A stretch of 60,212 nt of DNA from CAYJAD01 sp964370675 (GCA_964370675.1 CAYJKC010000009.1:1-60212); one strand, 5' to 3'; numbered from the stretch's first letter, positions 8,619 through 16,628 are shown. Notes: generated by a model from the letters alone, not told the origin. Numbers and translations: made by a program.

Positions 8619-9272
8619 ATGAAAAGTATTATTTGGGATATTGATGGCACCTTACTGGATTCCTCTGCAGGCATTGTTGCATCTTTTCAACATGCTGTGG
8701 AGGTTATGCAATTTAAAGCAAAAGATCCGATTGATTTTACTTCCTTTATAGGTCTTATGCCCCAAGAGGCTTTTAAAAAATATTATAATGCATCTGCTCA
8801 AAAAGCCCAAGAAGCCACCGATTATTTTAGGGCATTTTATAAAGAAAAACAAATCGGTAATGCTTTTCTATATGATGGCATGATTAATGTTTTAGCTGAA
8901 TTTGAAAAACGTGGATATAAACAAGCCGTGGCAACAAATAAGCGTAGAGATTTGGCCATTGAAGTTTGCAAGCATTTTGGTATTAATAAATATTTTGCAA
9001 GCATTTGGGGCACAGATATGCATGGCACTTTAACTAAGACTGACATTATTATGGCTTGCTTAAAAGATTTACATATAACCGATAAAAATACCGTAACTAT
9101 GATTGGTGATACTCACATAGATAAAGAAGCGGCAGCAGCTTGTGGTGTGAATTTTTTGGCAGTACATTATGGTTTTGGTAATTTAGATGAAAGCTACGTT
9201 GTGAATACTCCTATGAGCATTCTAGCGGTTTTTGATAAATTAGTCGACACTGAAAACACAATAAGATCTTGA
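8619..9272 (+). CDS. HAD-superfamily hydrolase (phosphoglycolate phosphatase-like)
   Basis: Predicted cytoplasmic phosphatase of 217 residues. The nucleophile motif WDIDGTLLDS places Asp at residues 7 and 9; ATNKR (motif II region) and IGDTHIDKEAA (motif IV, metal-binding acids) follow. The helical cap between motifs I and II is like phosphoglycolate phosphatase (Gph). The start at 8619 has GAGG about 10 nt upstream; an upstream in-frame ATG would add residues that do not fit the family. Its last nine codons and stop lie inside a repeat element (see 9244-9310). Substrate is unknown. Confidence 0.85.
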   Translation: MKSIIWDIDGTLLDSSAGIVASFQHAVEVMQFKAKDPIDFTSFIGLMPQEAFKKYYNASAQKAQEATDYFRAFYKEKQIGNAFLYDGMINVLAEFEKRGYKQAVATNKRRDLAIEVCKHFGINKYFASIWGTDMHGTLTKTDIIMACLKDLHITDKNTVTMIGDTHIDKEAAAACGVNFLAVHYGFGNLDESYVVNTPMSILAVFDKLVDTENTIRS

Positions 9273-9310
9273 AATAAAATATTTTTAAGTTACTAACCAA
9301 CAAACTTGGT
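9244..9310 (+). repeat. Truncated copy of a MITE-like intergenic element (copy C)
   Basis: The sequence begins TCGACACTGAAAACACAATA and continues with CTTGAAATAAAATATTTTTA, closely matching the left part of the 174-bp element at 29295-29468. No right-hand terminal repeat was found, so the copy is partial; the right boundary is approximate. It overlaps the end of the HAD gene and lies between convergent genes. Confidence 0.7.
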
Positions 9311-9369
9311 CATTAAAACTTATAATTACATGCTATAATCGCGAAATAATTCTTAATCTCTATTGCATA

Positions 9370-10065
9370 TCATTTTGTGTTAATTGCCATTTGTGCTACT
9401 TCTTCAGCATGTATTTGAGTTGTGTCAAAAACTGGTAAAGAAATGTCAGTCTGTGAAATCAGCAAGCCAATCTCGGTACATCCTAATATGACACCTTGAG
9501 CACCCTGTGCTTGTAATTTACGTATAATATCAATATATTTTTTCTTAGATGCAGCAATTATTTTACCTAGGCATAATTCTTCATAAATAATATTATTAAC
9601 GGTTTCAATATCTTCTTCATTGGGAATAATTACCTCAATGCCGGCATTAATTAACACTTGTTTATAAAAATTTTCTTGCATAGTGTACTTTGTGCCAAGC
9701 AAAGCAATTTTATTTAATTTTTTTCTTGCAATTGCTTTTGCGGTAGTTGCGGCAATATGCACAATGGGAATACTGATTTTTTCTATAATTTGAGGCACTA
9801 CCTTATGCATAGTATTAGTACAAATAACAATAAAATCTGCCCCTGCATTTTCAAGCCTTAGGGCAATACTCGCAAGCATTTTTGCACTTTCATCCCATTG
9901 ACCTTTGATCTGATATTCTTCAATTTCAGCAAAATTTACACTATAGAGCAAAATTTTTGCAGAGTGCAATCCACCCAGCAATTCTTTAGTTTTTTCGTTA
10001 ATAATTCTATAATAAGATACTGTACTCTCCCAGCTCATGCCACCAATAAGACCAATTGTTTTCAT
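9370..10065 (-). CDS. Aspartate/glutamate racemase family protein
   Basis: Cofactor-independent racemase of the Asp/Glu/hydantoin racemase superfamily, 231 residues. The N-terminus IGLIGGMSWEST is typical of the aspartate racemase (YgeA/RacD) branch. The two catalytic cysteines are C82 in ICTNTMHK and C196 in LGCTEIG. I chose the ATG at 10065, which gives the family N-terminus; an ATG 18 nt upstream adds MLNGEI. It is probably an aspartate or broad-specificity amino-acid racemase rather than MurI. It stands alone. Confidence 0.88.
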   Translation of the reverse strand: MKTIGLIGGMSWESTVSYYRIINEKTKELLGGLHSAKILLYSVNFAEIEEYQIKGQWDESAKMLASIALRLENAGADFIVICTNTMHKVVPQIIEKISIPIVHIAATTAKAIARKKLNKIALLGTKYTMQENFYKQVLINAGIEVIIPNEEDIETVNNIIYEELCLGKIIAASKKKYIDIIRKLQAQGAQGVILGCTEIGLLISQTDISLPVFDTTQIHAEEVAQMAINTK

Positions 10066-10147
10066 GATTTCTCCATTAAGCAACCATAATTTTTTATTTT
10101 ATTATTCATACAACCTAAATGATATATTGCAATTGCAATACATTATT

Positions 10148-10438
10148 CTACTTTATAGTATTTTCACAAGAGTCTAATATATACAACCTCACTTTGTTAC
10201 TACGCGGAAATTCGCGCTTCAGCAAGATTTTCAAAAGTCGCTTTATCTTTTCAGCGCTTTGCGCTTCCCACTGTTCATGATGAAAGCCACGTTCAAATAC
10301 AGTAAAATTATCACTGCCAGTGCAAACTATCATTACAGAGCGGTCGCGCTTAAAAGTACGCATATCAAGGCATTGACCATTTTGCAATTTGCCAAGTCGT
10401 TTCATAACTAAGGGAATAATAGTACTTTTATCGTGCAT
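10148..10438 (-). CDS. Conserved hypothetical protein, 96 residues
   Basis: Small, basic, soluble protein with no signal peptide or membrane segment. An N-terminal beta-rich part (CLDMRTFKRDRSVMIVCTG) is followed by a helical stretch (EKIKRLLKILLKREFPRSNK). I chose the ATG at 10438, preceded by AGGTAG; an in-frame TTG 18 nt upstream is less likely. It follows the MerR regulator gene on the same strand with a 23-nt gap and may be co-transcribed. I do not recognise the family. Confidence 0.65.
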   Translation of the reverse strand: MHDKSTIIPLVMKRLGKLQNGQCLDMRTFKRDRSVMIVCTGSDNFTVFERGFHHEQWEAQSAEKIKRLLKILLKREFPRSNKVRLYILDSCENTIK

Positions 10439-10461
10439 TGTTCTACCTATAAACAAAGCTG

Positions 10462-11244
10462 TTAAATTTTGAGTTGTATTTCAAACGGTGCCGGCTTATG
10501 GGTGATATTTTCTTCTAAGATATCACTTAAAATAAACATATTTCCTGCAAGATAACTTTCATGTTTTTGATATTTCTCTAATGCCTCAAAAAAACAACTA
10601 TCTTCAAAAAATTCGCATAAAAACTTTGCCTTAGGTAAGATCAAAATATCTGGGTGTGCCTTATGAGGTTTTTTAATTTCCACATAATATTTCACTTGTG
10701 CTGTGTTATTGACCAAATAAAAACAAAGTCCTTGTACAATTGATAAGGAAAAATCGTTATGCATGGCAGTCTTATAAAGCATGGTAAGCTTAGACCAATA
10801 GTTATCAATTGTTCCAAAATCTTTTGGCGCAGGAGTGGTAAGAATATATCTTTTATCTATGTGTTTTGTATAAACTTGCTTCTTGTCTGCAATATCTTCA
10901 ACATCTTTAAAATGTGCTAGGGCTGAATCCAGAAAGTACAACTGTCTTTTTATTTCTGCTTTTTTTTCTAAAATTTTTATTCTGGCATCATCTATCATTT
11001 GCTTGGTATTGATATTGCCGTCATCAAAAATATAATTCTTGAAATGTTGCAAAGGAATGCCCATAGGAACACATAACATAATAATATCCAAAATAACCAT
11101 TTGATTTTTTGAATAATACCTATATTTAGTGTCAGGGTTTGTATAAGCAGGGGTTAAAATTCCAAGGTCATCGTAATGACGCAAAGCCCTATGGCTAATA
11201 CCTTTCATCTTAACAACTTCACCAATGGATAAATAATTTTTCAT
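10462..11244 (-). CDS. MerR-family transcriptional regulator with effector-binding domain
   Basis: DNA-binding regulator of 260 residues. The winged-helix N-terminus is typical of MerR (YLSIGEVVKMKGISHRALRH, then YDDLGILTPA and YRYYSKNQ), followed by a coiled-coil dimer helix (about 75-115). The C-terminal half (from about 125) resembles the GyrI-like drug-binding domain of BmrR-type regulators. It is divergent from a MATE exporter whose promoter has the 19-bp spacer on which MerR proteins act. The start at 11244 was chosen over upstream MRVKRKEKI because the motif begins at once. Confidence 0.88.
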   Translation of the reverse strand: MKNYLSIGEVVKMKGISHRALRHYDDLGILTPAYTNPDTKYRYYSKNQMVILDIIMLCVPMGIPLQHFKNYIFDDGNINTKQMIDDARIKILEKKAEIKRQLYFLDSALAHFKDVEDIADKKQVYTKHIDKRYILTTPAPKDFGTIDNYWSKLTMLYKTAMHNDFSLSIVQGLCFYLVNNTAQVKYYVEIKKPHKAHPDILILPKAKFLCEFFEDSCFFEALEKYQKHESYLAGNMFILSDILEENITHKPAPFEIQLKI

Positions 11245-11260
11245 AATTTTCTCTTTTCGC

Positions 11261-11291
11261 TTGACCCTCACATTACGTTATACTTTATAGT
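11261..11291 (+). promoter_or_regulatory. MerR-type promoter/operator of the MATE gene
   Basis: TTGACC (11261-11266) and TATAGT (11286-11291) are separated by 19 bp, longer than the usual 17. This is the hallmark of promoters that MerR-family activators untwist. The spacer contains the near-palindrome ATTACGTTAT. It lies between the divergent MerR and MATE genes. Confidence 0.65.
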
Positions 11292-11359
11292 AGCCCTAAC
11301 ATATATCTCTCCAAGGGTAAACAATACAAAGAGAGAGAACTTTTCACGGAGTTAAATAC

Positions 11360-12721
11360 ATGATTAACGCAGTTACTTTTAAGAATGTCCTTACATTCAC
11401 CTTGCCAAGCATTTCCATGATGATTTTTATGTCCATATATGTCATGGTCGATGGTATTTTTGTGGCTAACCTCATAAACACAGAAGCCCTTTCTGCAATA
11501 AATATCACCTTACCCGTGATTACGGTTTTTATAGCAGTAGGGACCATGCTTGGAACTGGAGGCAATGCCATTTGCGCAAGACTTTTAGGCGAAGGAAAAG
11601 CAAAAAAAGCAAAAGAAAAACTTACTCTTTTTTGTGTGACAGGTTTGGTGCTAGGAGTAAGCTTTGCCATATTAACGCAAAGTTTTTTACAAAATATACT
11701 TTATACTCTTGGCGCCAACGAAGATACATATCAGTACTGTTACGATTATTTAGTTGTGCTTGCCCTTTTTGCTCCTTGTGCCATTTTGCAAACTATTTTT
11801 GAAAATGCCATGATAGCTTCCGGTAAACCCAAGGTGGCTTTCCTTGCTATTATTGTAGGCGGGGTTACAAATATTGTTTTAGATTATGTTTTCATTGTTT
11901 ACTGTGATATGGGCATGAAAGGTGTGGCACTTGCTACCGGATTGGGGTTTTTATTACCTTCGCTCATAGGCATATACTTTTTTTCCACAAATAAGACCCA
12001 AAAAATGTTACATTTTGTTTCATTTTCTTTTGATATAAAATCTATTTTTAACGCTTTCGGTAATGGTTCCTCTGAAATGGTTACGCATTTAGCTACAGGA
12101 GTCACTACATACTTATTTAATATAACAATGTTAAAGCTGGCTGGAACTGCTGGTATTGCTGCTATAACTGTCGTACTTTATGCTCAACTGTTCATTAACA
12201 CATTATTCATGGGCTTTTCCATGGGTATAGCTCCCGTCATAAGTTATTATTTTGGAGCCATGAATAAATCAAAATTAAGAAAATTATTTACCATATGTGT
12301 AAAATTCATTGCTGTAAGCTCTGTTACGCTCATACTTATTGCTTTTGCCATCAATGAAACATTAGTCAAAATCTTTTTAGACAAGGGAACAGAAGCTTAT
12401 GACCTCACAGTACATGGATTTTACATCTTTTCCATAGGCTTTTTGTTTTCTGGTATCAACATTTTTGCATCAGGATTTTTTACAGCCTACTCCAATGGAA
12501 AGGTGTCAGCTTTCATATCATTTCTCCGCACATTCTTCTTTATTAGCGTATTTATACTGGTGCTTCCGCAAATAATGGGGGTAAATGGTGTGTGGCTTGC
12601 TGTTCCCTTAGCCGAATTTTTAGCGTTCTTCTTGTCTGTATATTTTTTTATAACTAATAAAAAACGCTATATGTATGAAAATAAACCTAGAACTCTGCCA
12701 AGGCTTCTAAGATCTCCGTAA
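11360..12721 (+). CDS. MATE-family multidrug/metabolite exporter
   Basis: Inner-membrane cation-coupled exporter of 453 residues with about twelve membrane segments. The two MatE repeats begin near residue 10 (LPSISMMIFMSIYVMVDGIF) and near 230 (GSSEMVTHLATGVTTYLFN). CGGAG lies upstream of the ATG. The divergent MerR regulator and the 19-bp-spacer promoter indicate induction by a ligand, probably the exported compound. The substrate cannot be told from the sequence. Confidence 0.9.
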   Translation: MINAVTFKNVLTFTLPSISMMIFMSIYVMVDGIFVANLINTEALSAINITLPVITVFIAVGTMLGTGGNAICARLLGEGKAKKAKEKLTLFCVTGLVLGVSFAILTQSFLQNILYTLGANEDTYQYCYDYLVVLALFAPCAILQTIFENAMIASGKPKVAFLAIIVGGVTNIVLDYVFIVYCDMGMKGVALATGLGFLLPSLIGIYFFSTNKTQKMLHFVSFSFDIKSIFNAFGNGSSEMVTHLATGVTTYLFNITMLKLAGTAGIAAITVVLYAQLFINTLFMGFSMGIAPVISYYFGAMNKSKLRKLFTICVKFIAVSSVTLILIAFAINETLVKIFLDKGTEAYDLTVHGFYIFSIGFLFSGINIFASGFFTAYSNGKVSAFISFLRTFFFISVFILVLPQIMGVNGVWLAVPLAEFLAFFLSVYFFITNKKRYMYENKPRTLPRLLRSP

Positions 12722-12744
12722 ACAAAATATATTCAGAAATCTAA

Positions 12745-12783
12745 AAAAGGACCTTATGTTTATTAACTTAAGGTCCTTTTTTT
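12745..12783 (+). terminator. Intrinsic terminator after the MATE gene
   Basis: The stem AAAAGGACCTTA (12745-12756) pairs with TAAGGTCCTTTT (12769-12780), with a 12-nt loop, and ends in a run of seven T. It lies 24 nt after the stop codon. Confidence 0.9.
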
Positions 12784-12914
12784 GGCATATTTAATTCTTA
12801 AAGGAAAACAGTTTTTATAACAAATTAATTTTACAGAATATTTTTCATTTTAATTTTATTACATAGAACACCACAAAAAAATTTAAAATATTTGTTGAAA
12901 GCTTCAAGTATATA

Positions 12915-13059
12915 GCCGACGCTTGAAAAACATTTTTTTTGCATCGTAGGATTGCTATAAAATCGTATTTTATACACTTATTTCTGGCAATTTTATTAGT
13001 CTACTTGAGCTGTAAAAGTAATTTATTTCAGTGATTATCATGTTTTCAATGTCGATTAC
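12915..13059 (-). repeat. MITE-like intergenic element (copy B, inverted)
   Basis: Read on the minus strand, this copy starts TCGACATTGAAAACA and continues through a stretch matching copy A at 29295-29468. The 40 nt ending AAATTGCCAGAAA match copy A at about 35 positions. It ends in a degenerate inverted repeat (GAAAAAC on the plus strand at 12925-12931, preceded by CCGACGC). It lacks the second half of the central hairpin of copy A and has no ORF. The rest of the 12722-13190 gap holds the MATE terminator and a promoter for the next gene. Confidence 0.75.
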
Positions 13060-13138
13060 ATAAGGAGCTTAAGGTAACATCATGATTTTGCATCAGAAAA
13101 TGGCTGCCTAAAAAAATTAAAATTTCCTACTAAAAAAC

Positions 13139-13167
13139 TTGCTTATTTTATGAATAATGATTACTAT
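13139..13167 (+). promoter_or_regulatory. Sigma-70-type promoter of the 13191 gene
   Basis: TTGCTT (13139-13144), a 17-bp spacer and TACTAT (13162-13167) lie 24 nt before the start codon, with AAGGAG between them as ribosome-binding site. Confidence 0.55.
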
Positions 13168-13190
13168 TAAGACAAGACAAGGAGAACACT

Positions 13191-13529
13191 ATGAACAGCC
13201 TACAGAATATTAATTATGACATTGATTGGAACCTTACCCCTGAACATGCTGTAACTATGTATTTAGAATGGGGCAACAATGATTGGCATTCTGAATATCC
13301 ACCAGTACGCTCTAAAGATGATTATTCCACATACTTTGTGGTAGATACTTGGGGTCAAGATCCAGTAATTCGCTTGGTGCGCCGTAATTCTGAAGCAGCA
13401 GTAGATGTGGTTACTTTTCCTTTGCCTGAAGATTTGCGTGAAGACTTTCACTTAGAGTATGGAAATCTGCGTGGTATTTTCGCGCCAACTCCACACATTA
13501 AGCAGTGGTTAAAAAATCAAATGTCTTAA
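13191..13529 (+). CDS. Small conserved hypothetical protein (DVU0772-like)
   Basis: A 112-residue acidic soluble protein rich in Trp and Tyr (MYLEWGNNDWHSEYPPVRSK), with no signal or membrane segment. From memory it resembles a small conserved protein of Desulfovibrio annotated as DVU0772 family; its function is unknown and the match could not be checked. It is a single gene with its own promoter, AGGAG ribosome-binding site and downstream bidirectional terminator, so it is probably expressed on its own and strongly. Confidence 0.85.
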   Translation: MNSLQNINYDIDWNLTPEHAVTMYLEWGNNDWHSEYPPVRSKDDYSTYFVVDTWGQDPVIRLVRRNSEAAVDVVTFPLPEDLREDFHLEYGNLRGIFAPTPHIKQWLKNQMS

Positions 13530-13548
13530 ATTTCTCAATCAACTCCTC

Positions 13549-13586
13549 ATAAAAAGCCCATACTTATAAGTATGGGCTTCATTTTT
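13549..13586. terminator. Bidirectional intrinsic terminator
   Basis: A perfect palindrome at 13554-13579 (arms AAGCCCATACT and AGTATGGGCTT, loop TATA) has CATTTTT after it on the plus strand and TTTTTA after it on the minus strand. It separates the convergent 13191 and 13600 genes. Confidence 0.92.
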
Positions 13587-13599
13587 ATAGCTGAAATCA

Positions 13600-14412
13600 T
13601 TATTGCAAAAGCGCTTCCCATTCCTTGGTCTTGAACCAATAATGACGACGTTCCTTTAACCAGCCTTCACTTTCAATACCGCGGATCCAGGCATCAAGGG
13701 CATTGATGCTATTATAATCTCCCTTACGAATGGCCATACTAATGGGCTGCGGAAAAATAATTTCATCGCTTACATGGCGTAAAAGCTCTGGGTTGCTTAA
13801 TACTTCAAAGCTACCCAAGGGAGCTGAACCAAAAAGAACATGTGCTCTGCCAGCTATCATTTCTTGAACTGCTGGAGCTTCTTCATCAAAATAGCGTATT
13901 GTTGCATTTGGCAAAACAAGCTTTGCAGCAGTAGCTGCAGTGGTGCCTGTGCGAACAGCAACAATAGTATCTGCATTGTTTAACGATTGAAACTCTTTAA
14001 TTTCACCTAGTTTATCTTTGCGCCCCACTGCTTCAATATTTGTAAAGTCATAGGGTGTGCTAAAGTTAACCCTCAAACTTCTTTCAGGTGTTATAGATAA
14101 GCCACTGATAATAACATCAAATTTTCCTGTGAGCAGGGCAGGAATTATGCCAGACCATTTAGTAGGCAATAATTCAAGCTCTAGCCCAAAGTCATTGGCT
14201 AGACGTGTGGCCACATCAACTTCAAAGCCAATATACTTTCCTGTTTTATCTTGCATAGCCCATGGAATAAAAGAGGACATGCCAACCCTTAGTGTGCCTC
14301 TTTCAATAGCTTGCTGCAAAACCTCGTTATTTTTTTCTGCTTTTGCCTCACTACTTTCCATGGCAAAAAGGCAACATACACACAGTAAAGAAATCATAAA
14401 TAATTTTTTCAT
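13600..14412 (-). CDS. Amino-acid ABC transporter periplasmic binding protein (family 3), without permease genes
   Basis: Exported solute-binding protein of 270 residues. A signal peptide (MKKLFMISLLCVCCLFAMES, cut near EAKA) is followed by the family 3 pattern GTLRVGMSSFIPWAMQDK, then GKYIGFEVDVATRLANDFG and LLTGKFDVIISGLSITPERS. It probably binds a polar or cationic amino acid. AAGGAT precedes the ATG. No permease or ATPase gene lies beside it, so it either serves a transporter encoded elsewhere or has a sensory role. Confidence 0.9.
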   Translation of the reverse strand: MKKLFMISLLCVCCLFAMESSEAKAEKNNEVLQQAIERGTLRVGMSSFIPWAMQDKTGKYIGFEVDVATRLANDFGLELELLPTKWSGIIPALLTGKFDVIISGLSITPERSLRVNFSTPYDFTNIEAVGRKDKLGEIKEFQSLNNADTIVAVRTGTTAATAAKLVLPNATIRYFDEEAPAVQEMIAGRAHVLFGSAPLGSFEVLSNPELLRHVSDEIIFPQPISMAIRKGDYNSINALDAWIRGIESEGWLKERRHYWFKTKEWEALLQ

Positions 14413-14561
14413 TTTTTATCCTTTTTTTATTTTTTTTAGTATGTATCATTTTCGCGGATAAAAACGCAAGCAGGAATAATTCTCAAGTCTAAAAGATAGA
14501 TATATTTTAAGCTTAAATTATAGGTGAATAGAGAAATATATTGAAAAAATGAATTTTGTAG

Positions 14562-14590
14562 TTGACAATATACAAGGTTATGCTTTAGAT
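14562..14590 (+). promoter_or_regulatory. Likely promoter of the aromatic amino-acid operon
   Basis: A consensus -35 TTGACA (14562-14567), 17-bp spacer and weak -10 TTAGAT (14585-14590) lie just upstream of the leader peptide. This predicts a start near 14597 and a leader RNA of about 250 nt before the first enzyme gene. Confidence 0.55.
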
Positions 14591-14626
14591 TGCCAAAAGA
14601 ATGAAAATTTATTTAGGATTTTAAAT

Positions 14627-14722
14627 ATGCAAAAGCAATACTTTACCACATCTTTCTTTAGCCAAAACGCTTTTTTTGCGTTTTTTGGTTATTTTAGTCA
14701 TGCCTGTGGTCAAAGGATGTAA
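14627..14722 (+). CDS. Phe/Tyr-rich leader peptide of the aromatic operon
   Basis: A 31-codon ORF with ATG at 14627 and TAA at 14720-14722, preceded by AGGA at a proper distance. It encodes eight Phe (residues 6, 10, 11, 16, 17, 19, 20, 23) and two Tyr (5, 22); the core reads FFSQNAFFAFFGYFSH. There is no Trp. Such runs are the mark of attenuation leader peptides like those of E. coli pheA and pheST. It lies between a promoter and a strong terminator, upstream of genes for Phe and Tyr synthesis. It is too short for ordinary gene calling and was found by reading. Confidence 0.85.
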   Translation: MQKQYFTTSFFSQNAFFAFFGYFSHACGQRM

Positions 14723-14779
14723 TGCATAATTAGTTAGATGTCCTTGGGGCCGCAGGCAGTAAGCCGGCGGCCCTTTTTT
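14661..14779 (+). promoter_or_regulatory. Phe/Tyr transcription attenuator (pause hairpin, antiterminator, terminator)
   Basis: Three exclusive foldings are visible. A pause hairpin in the leader codons pairs CCAAAACGC (14662-14670) with GCG...TTTGG (to about 14688). An antiterminator pairs CCTGTGG (14703-14709) with CCGCAGG (14750-14756), extended by AAGGA (14713-14717) with TCCTT (14741-14745). The terminator uses GGGCCGC (14747-14753), so it competes with the antiterminator. A ribosome stalled at the Phe codons (14672-14686) leaves 14703-14717 free and favours read-through. One reaching the stop at 14720 covers that segment and lets the terminator form. Confidence 0.82.
14747..14779 (+). 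terminator. Attenuator terminator hairpin
   Basis: GGGCCGC (14747-14753) pairs with GCGGCCC (14767-14773), and an inner GGC/GCC pair (14755-14757, 14763-14765) closes a 5-nt loop. Six T follow. It lies 67 nt before the first enzyme gene. Confidence 0.92.
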
Positions 14780-14846
14780 ATGGCAAAATGCCTAAGGGTC
14801 GCAAGCCTCAAGTTTTTTTGTCACATTAAAATAAAGGAAAACACCC

Positions 14847-15644
14847 ATGCAGTTAGGAAAGAAAATTCGTCTTGAGCGCATTATTAATCGAGAAAGTGAG
14901 CGCGCTATTATTGTGCCCATGGATCATGGTACTACTCTAGGTCCCATTGAAGGTATTGAAGATGCTCGTGTTGTAGTAAATGATATGGCAAATGGTGGAG
15001 TAGATGCTGTGCTTATGCATAAAGGGCTTATCCGTTGTGGCCATCGCATGGGTGGTAGAGATGTAGGGCTTATTATGCATCTTTCTGCATCAACTTCTCT
15101 TGGCCCTAATGGTAATTGCAAAAGCTTGGTTGGTAGCGTGGAAGAAGCTATTCGTTATGGTGCCGATGCTGTTTCTGTGCATGTAAATCTTGGTGACCCT
15201 GATGAATGCAGTATGTTGTCAGATTTTGGGCGCGTGGCTGAATCTTGTGATCGCTGGGGTATTCCTTTATTAGCTATGATGTATGCCCGTGGTCCTAAAA
15301 TTAGCAATGGTTATGATCCTAAAGTTGTTGCACATTGTGCTCGTGTGGGTGTTGAACTTGGAGCTGATATTGTTAAAGTAGTTTATAGTGGTGATATAGA
15401 TAGCTTTGCTACAGTAGTTGAAGCTTGTTGTGTGCCGGTGGTAATTGCCGGAGGAGAAAAAATGAATTCCACTCGTGATTTTTTGCAAGTTGTGCATGAT
15501 TCTTTGCGTGCTGGTGGGGCTGGTCTTTCTGTGGGGCGCAATGTTTTTCAGCATCCACGTCGTTTAGAGTTAGTTTCTGCATTACGTGCCATTGTGCATG
15601 AAAATGTTGATGTTGATACAGCTTTAGCCATGGTTGGAGAATAA
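14847..15644 (+). CDS. 2-amino-3,7-dideoxy-D-threo-hept-6-ulosonate (ADH) synthase
   Basis: First enzyme of the alternative route to dehydroquinate: a class I aldolase that makes ADH from aspartate semialdehyde and a ketose-phosphate-derived fragment, replacing DAHP synthase. The 265-residue protein has MDHGTT with D26, MMYARGP with Y146 and DIVKVVYSG with the Schiff-base Lys K177. These match the catalytic Asp33/Tyr153/Lys184 of Methanocaldococcus MJ0400 with a constant offset of seven. The next gene is DHQ synthase II, which supports ADH synthase over fructose-bisphosphate aldolase. Confidence 0.93.
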   Translation: MQLGKKIRLERIINRESERAIIVPMDHGTTLGPIEGIEDARVVVNDMANGGVDAVLMHKGLIRCGHRMGGRDVGLIMHLSASTSLGPNGNCKSLVGSVEEAIRYGADAVSVHVNLGDPDECSMLSDFGRVAESCDRWGIPLLAMMYARGPKISNGYDPKVVAHCARVGVELGADIVKVVYSGDIDSFATVVEACCVPVVIAGGEKMNSTRDFLQVVHDSLRAGGAGLSVGRNVFQHPRRLELVSALRAIVHENVDVDTALAMVGE

Positions 15645-15645
15645 G

Positions 15646-16617
15646 ATGCCTAAACTTTGGTATAAAAGCGTACCCTATATTAAAGAAGATGTAACCCTTG
15701 CCCTAGAGTCAGGTGTTGATGGTTTAATTGTTCCAGCTAAGGAAGTCAGCTCAGTGCAAAGCCTTGCCAGATGTGAAGTGGTAGCAGAAAAAGATATGCC
15801 TTCTGTTTTACTAAAGTGCAAGGAAGATGAAGAAAACTTGGTTAAACAATTAAATTCGGGGCAAAATATTGTGCTGCAATCCGGTTTTGAAATTATTCCT
15901 GTGGAAAACTTGCTTGCCCAATGCTCTAATGTAACAGTGGAAGCAAAAGATATAGAAGAAGCAAGACTTGCTGCAGGAATTTTAGAGAAAGGTGTGCATA
16001 GTATTGTAGTGTTATCAAGTGCAATTAAGCAATTAAAAATGATAATCAATGAACTAAAAACAGTGCAACATGCTATTAAGCTTGAGGAAGCTATTATCAC
16101 TAAAGTTCAAAATGTGGGGCTTGGACATAGAGTTTGTGTTGATACGTTATCAGTTTTGCAAAAAGGTCAGGGTATGCTTGTTGGCAATTCTAGTGCATTT
16201 TGCTTTTTAGTTCATGCTGAAACAGAACATAATGAATTTGTGGCAGCGCGCCCATTTAGAATTAATGCAGGTGCAGTGCATGCCTATGCACAATTACCTC
16301 TTGATAAAACAAGCTATTTAGAAGAATTAGGTGCTGGGGATGAAGTGCTTATCGTGCAATCTGATGGCACAAGTAAGCTTGCAACCATTGGGCGCGTGAA
16401 GGTTGAGGTACGCCCCATGTTATTAATTGAGGCCAAAGTAGGTGAGCAATATGGAGCTATTTTCTTGCAAAATGCGGAAACAATACGCTTAACTGCTAAG
16501 GATGGCACTCCTATTAGTGTTGTGCAATTAAAGGCCGGTGATAAAGTGCTCTGCCATTTAGATGTGGCCGGGCGACATTTTGGGATGCGCATTGCCGAAG
16601 ATATAAAGGAAGCTTAG
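15646..16617 (+). CDS. 3-dehydroquinate synthase II
   Basis: Oxidatively deaminates and cyclises ADH to 3-dehydroquinate with NAD, the second step of the alternative aromatic pathway (AroB' family). The 323-residue protein starts MPKLWYKSVPYIKEDVTLAL and contains the family block RVCVDTLSVLQKGQGMLVGN. A later ARPFRINAGAVHAYA is also characteristic. I chose the ATG at 15646, one nucleotide after the previous stop and with GGAG upstream; an in-frame TTG at 15634 is less likely. It is unrelated to the classical AroB. Confidence 0.93.
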   Translation: MPKLWYKSVPYIKEDVTLALESGVDGLIVPAKEVSSVQSLARCEVVAEKDMPSVLLKCKEDEENLVKQLNSGQNIVLQSGFEIIPVENLLAQCSNVTVEAKDIEEARLAAGILEKGVHSIVVLSSAIKQLKMIINELKTVQHAIKLEEAIITKVQNVGLGHRVCVDTLSVLQKGQGMLVGNSSAFCFLVHAETEHNEFVAARPFRINAGAVHAYAQLPLDKTSYLEELGAGDEVLIVQSDGTSKLATIGRVKVEVRPMLLIEAKVGEQYGAIFLQNAETIRLTAKDGTPISVVQLKAGDKVLCHLDVAGRHFGMRIAEDIKEA

Positions 16618-16628
16618 AGCGAGTTAAT

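Noticed and set aside
10148..10438. Antitoxin or transposon-related small protein
   Set aside because: No toxin partner, inverted repeats or helix-turn-helix motif were found.
14847..15644. Fructose-bisphosphate aldolase class I
   Set aside because: The same superfamily, but the neighbouring DHQ synthase II and the conserved catalytic triad offset point to ADH synthase.
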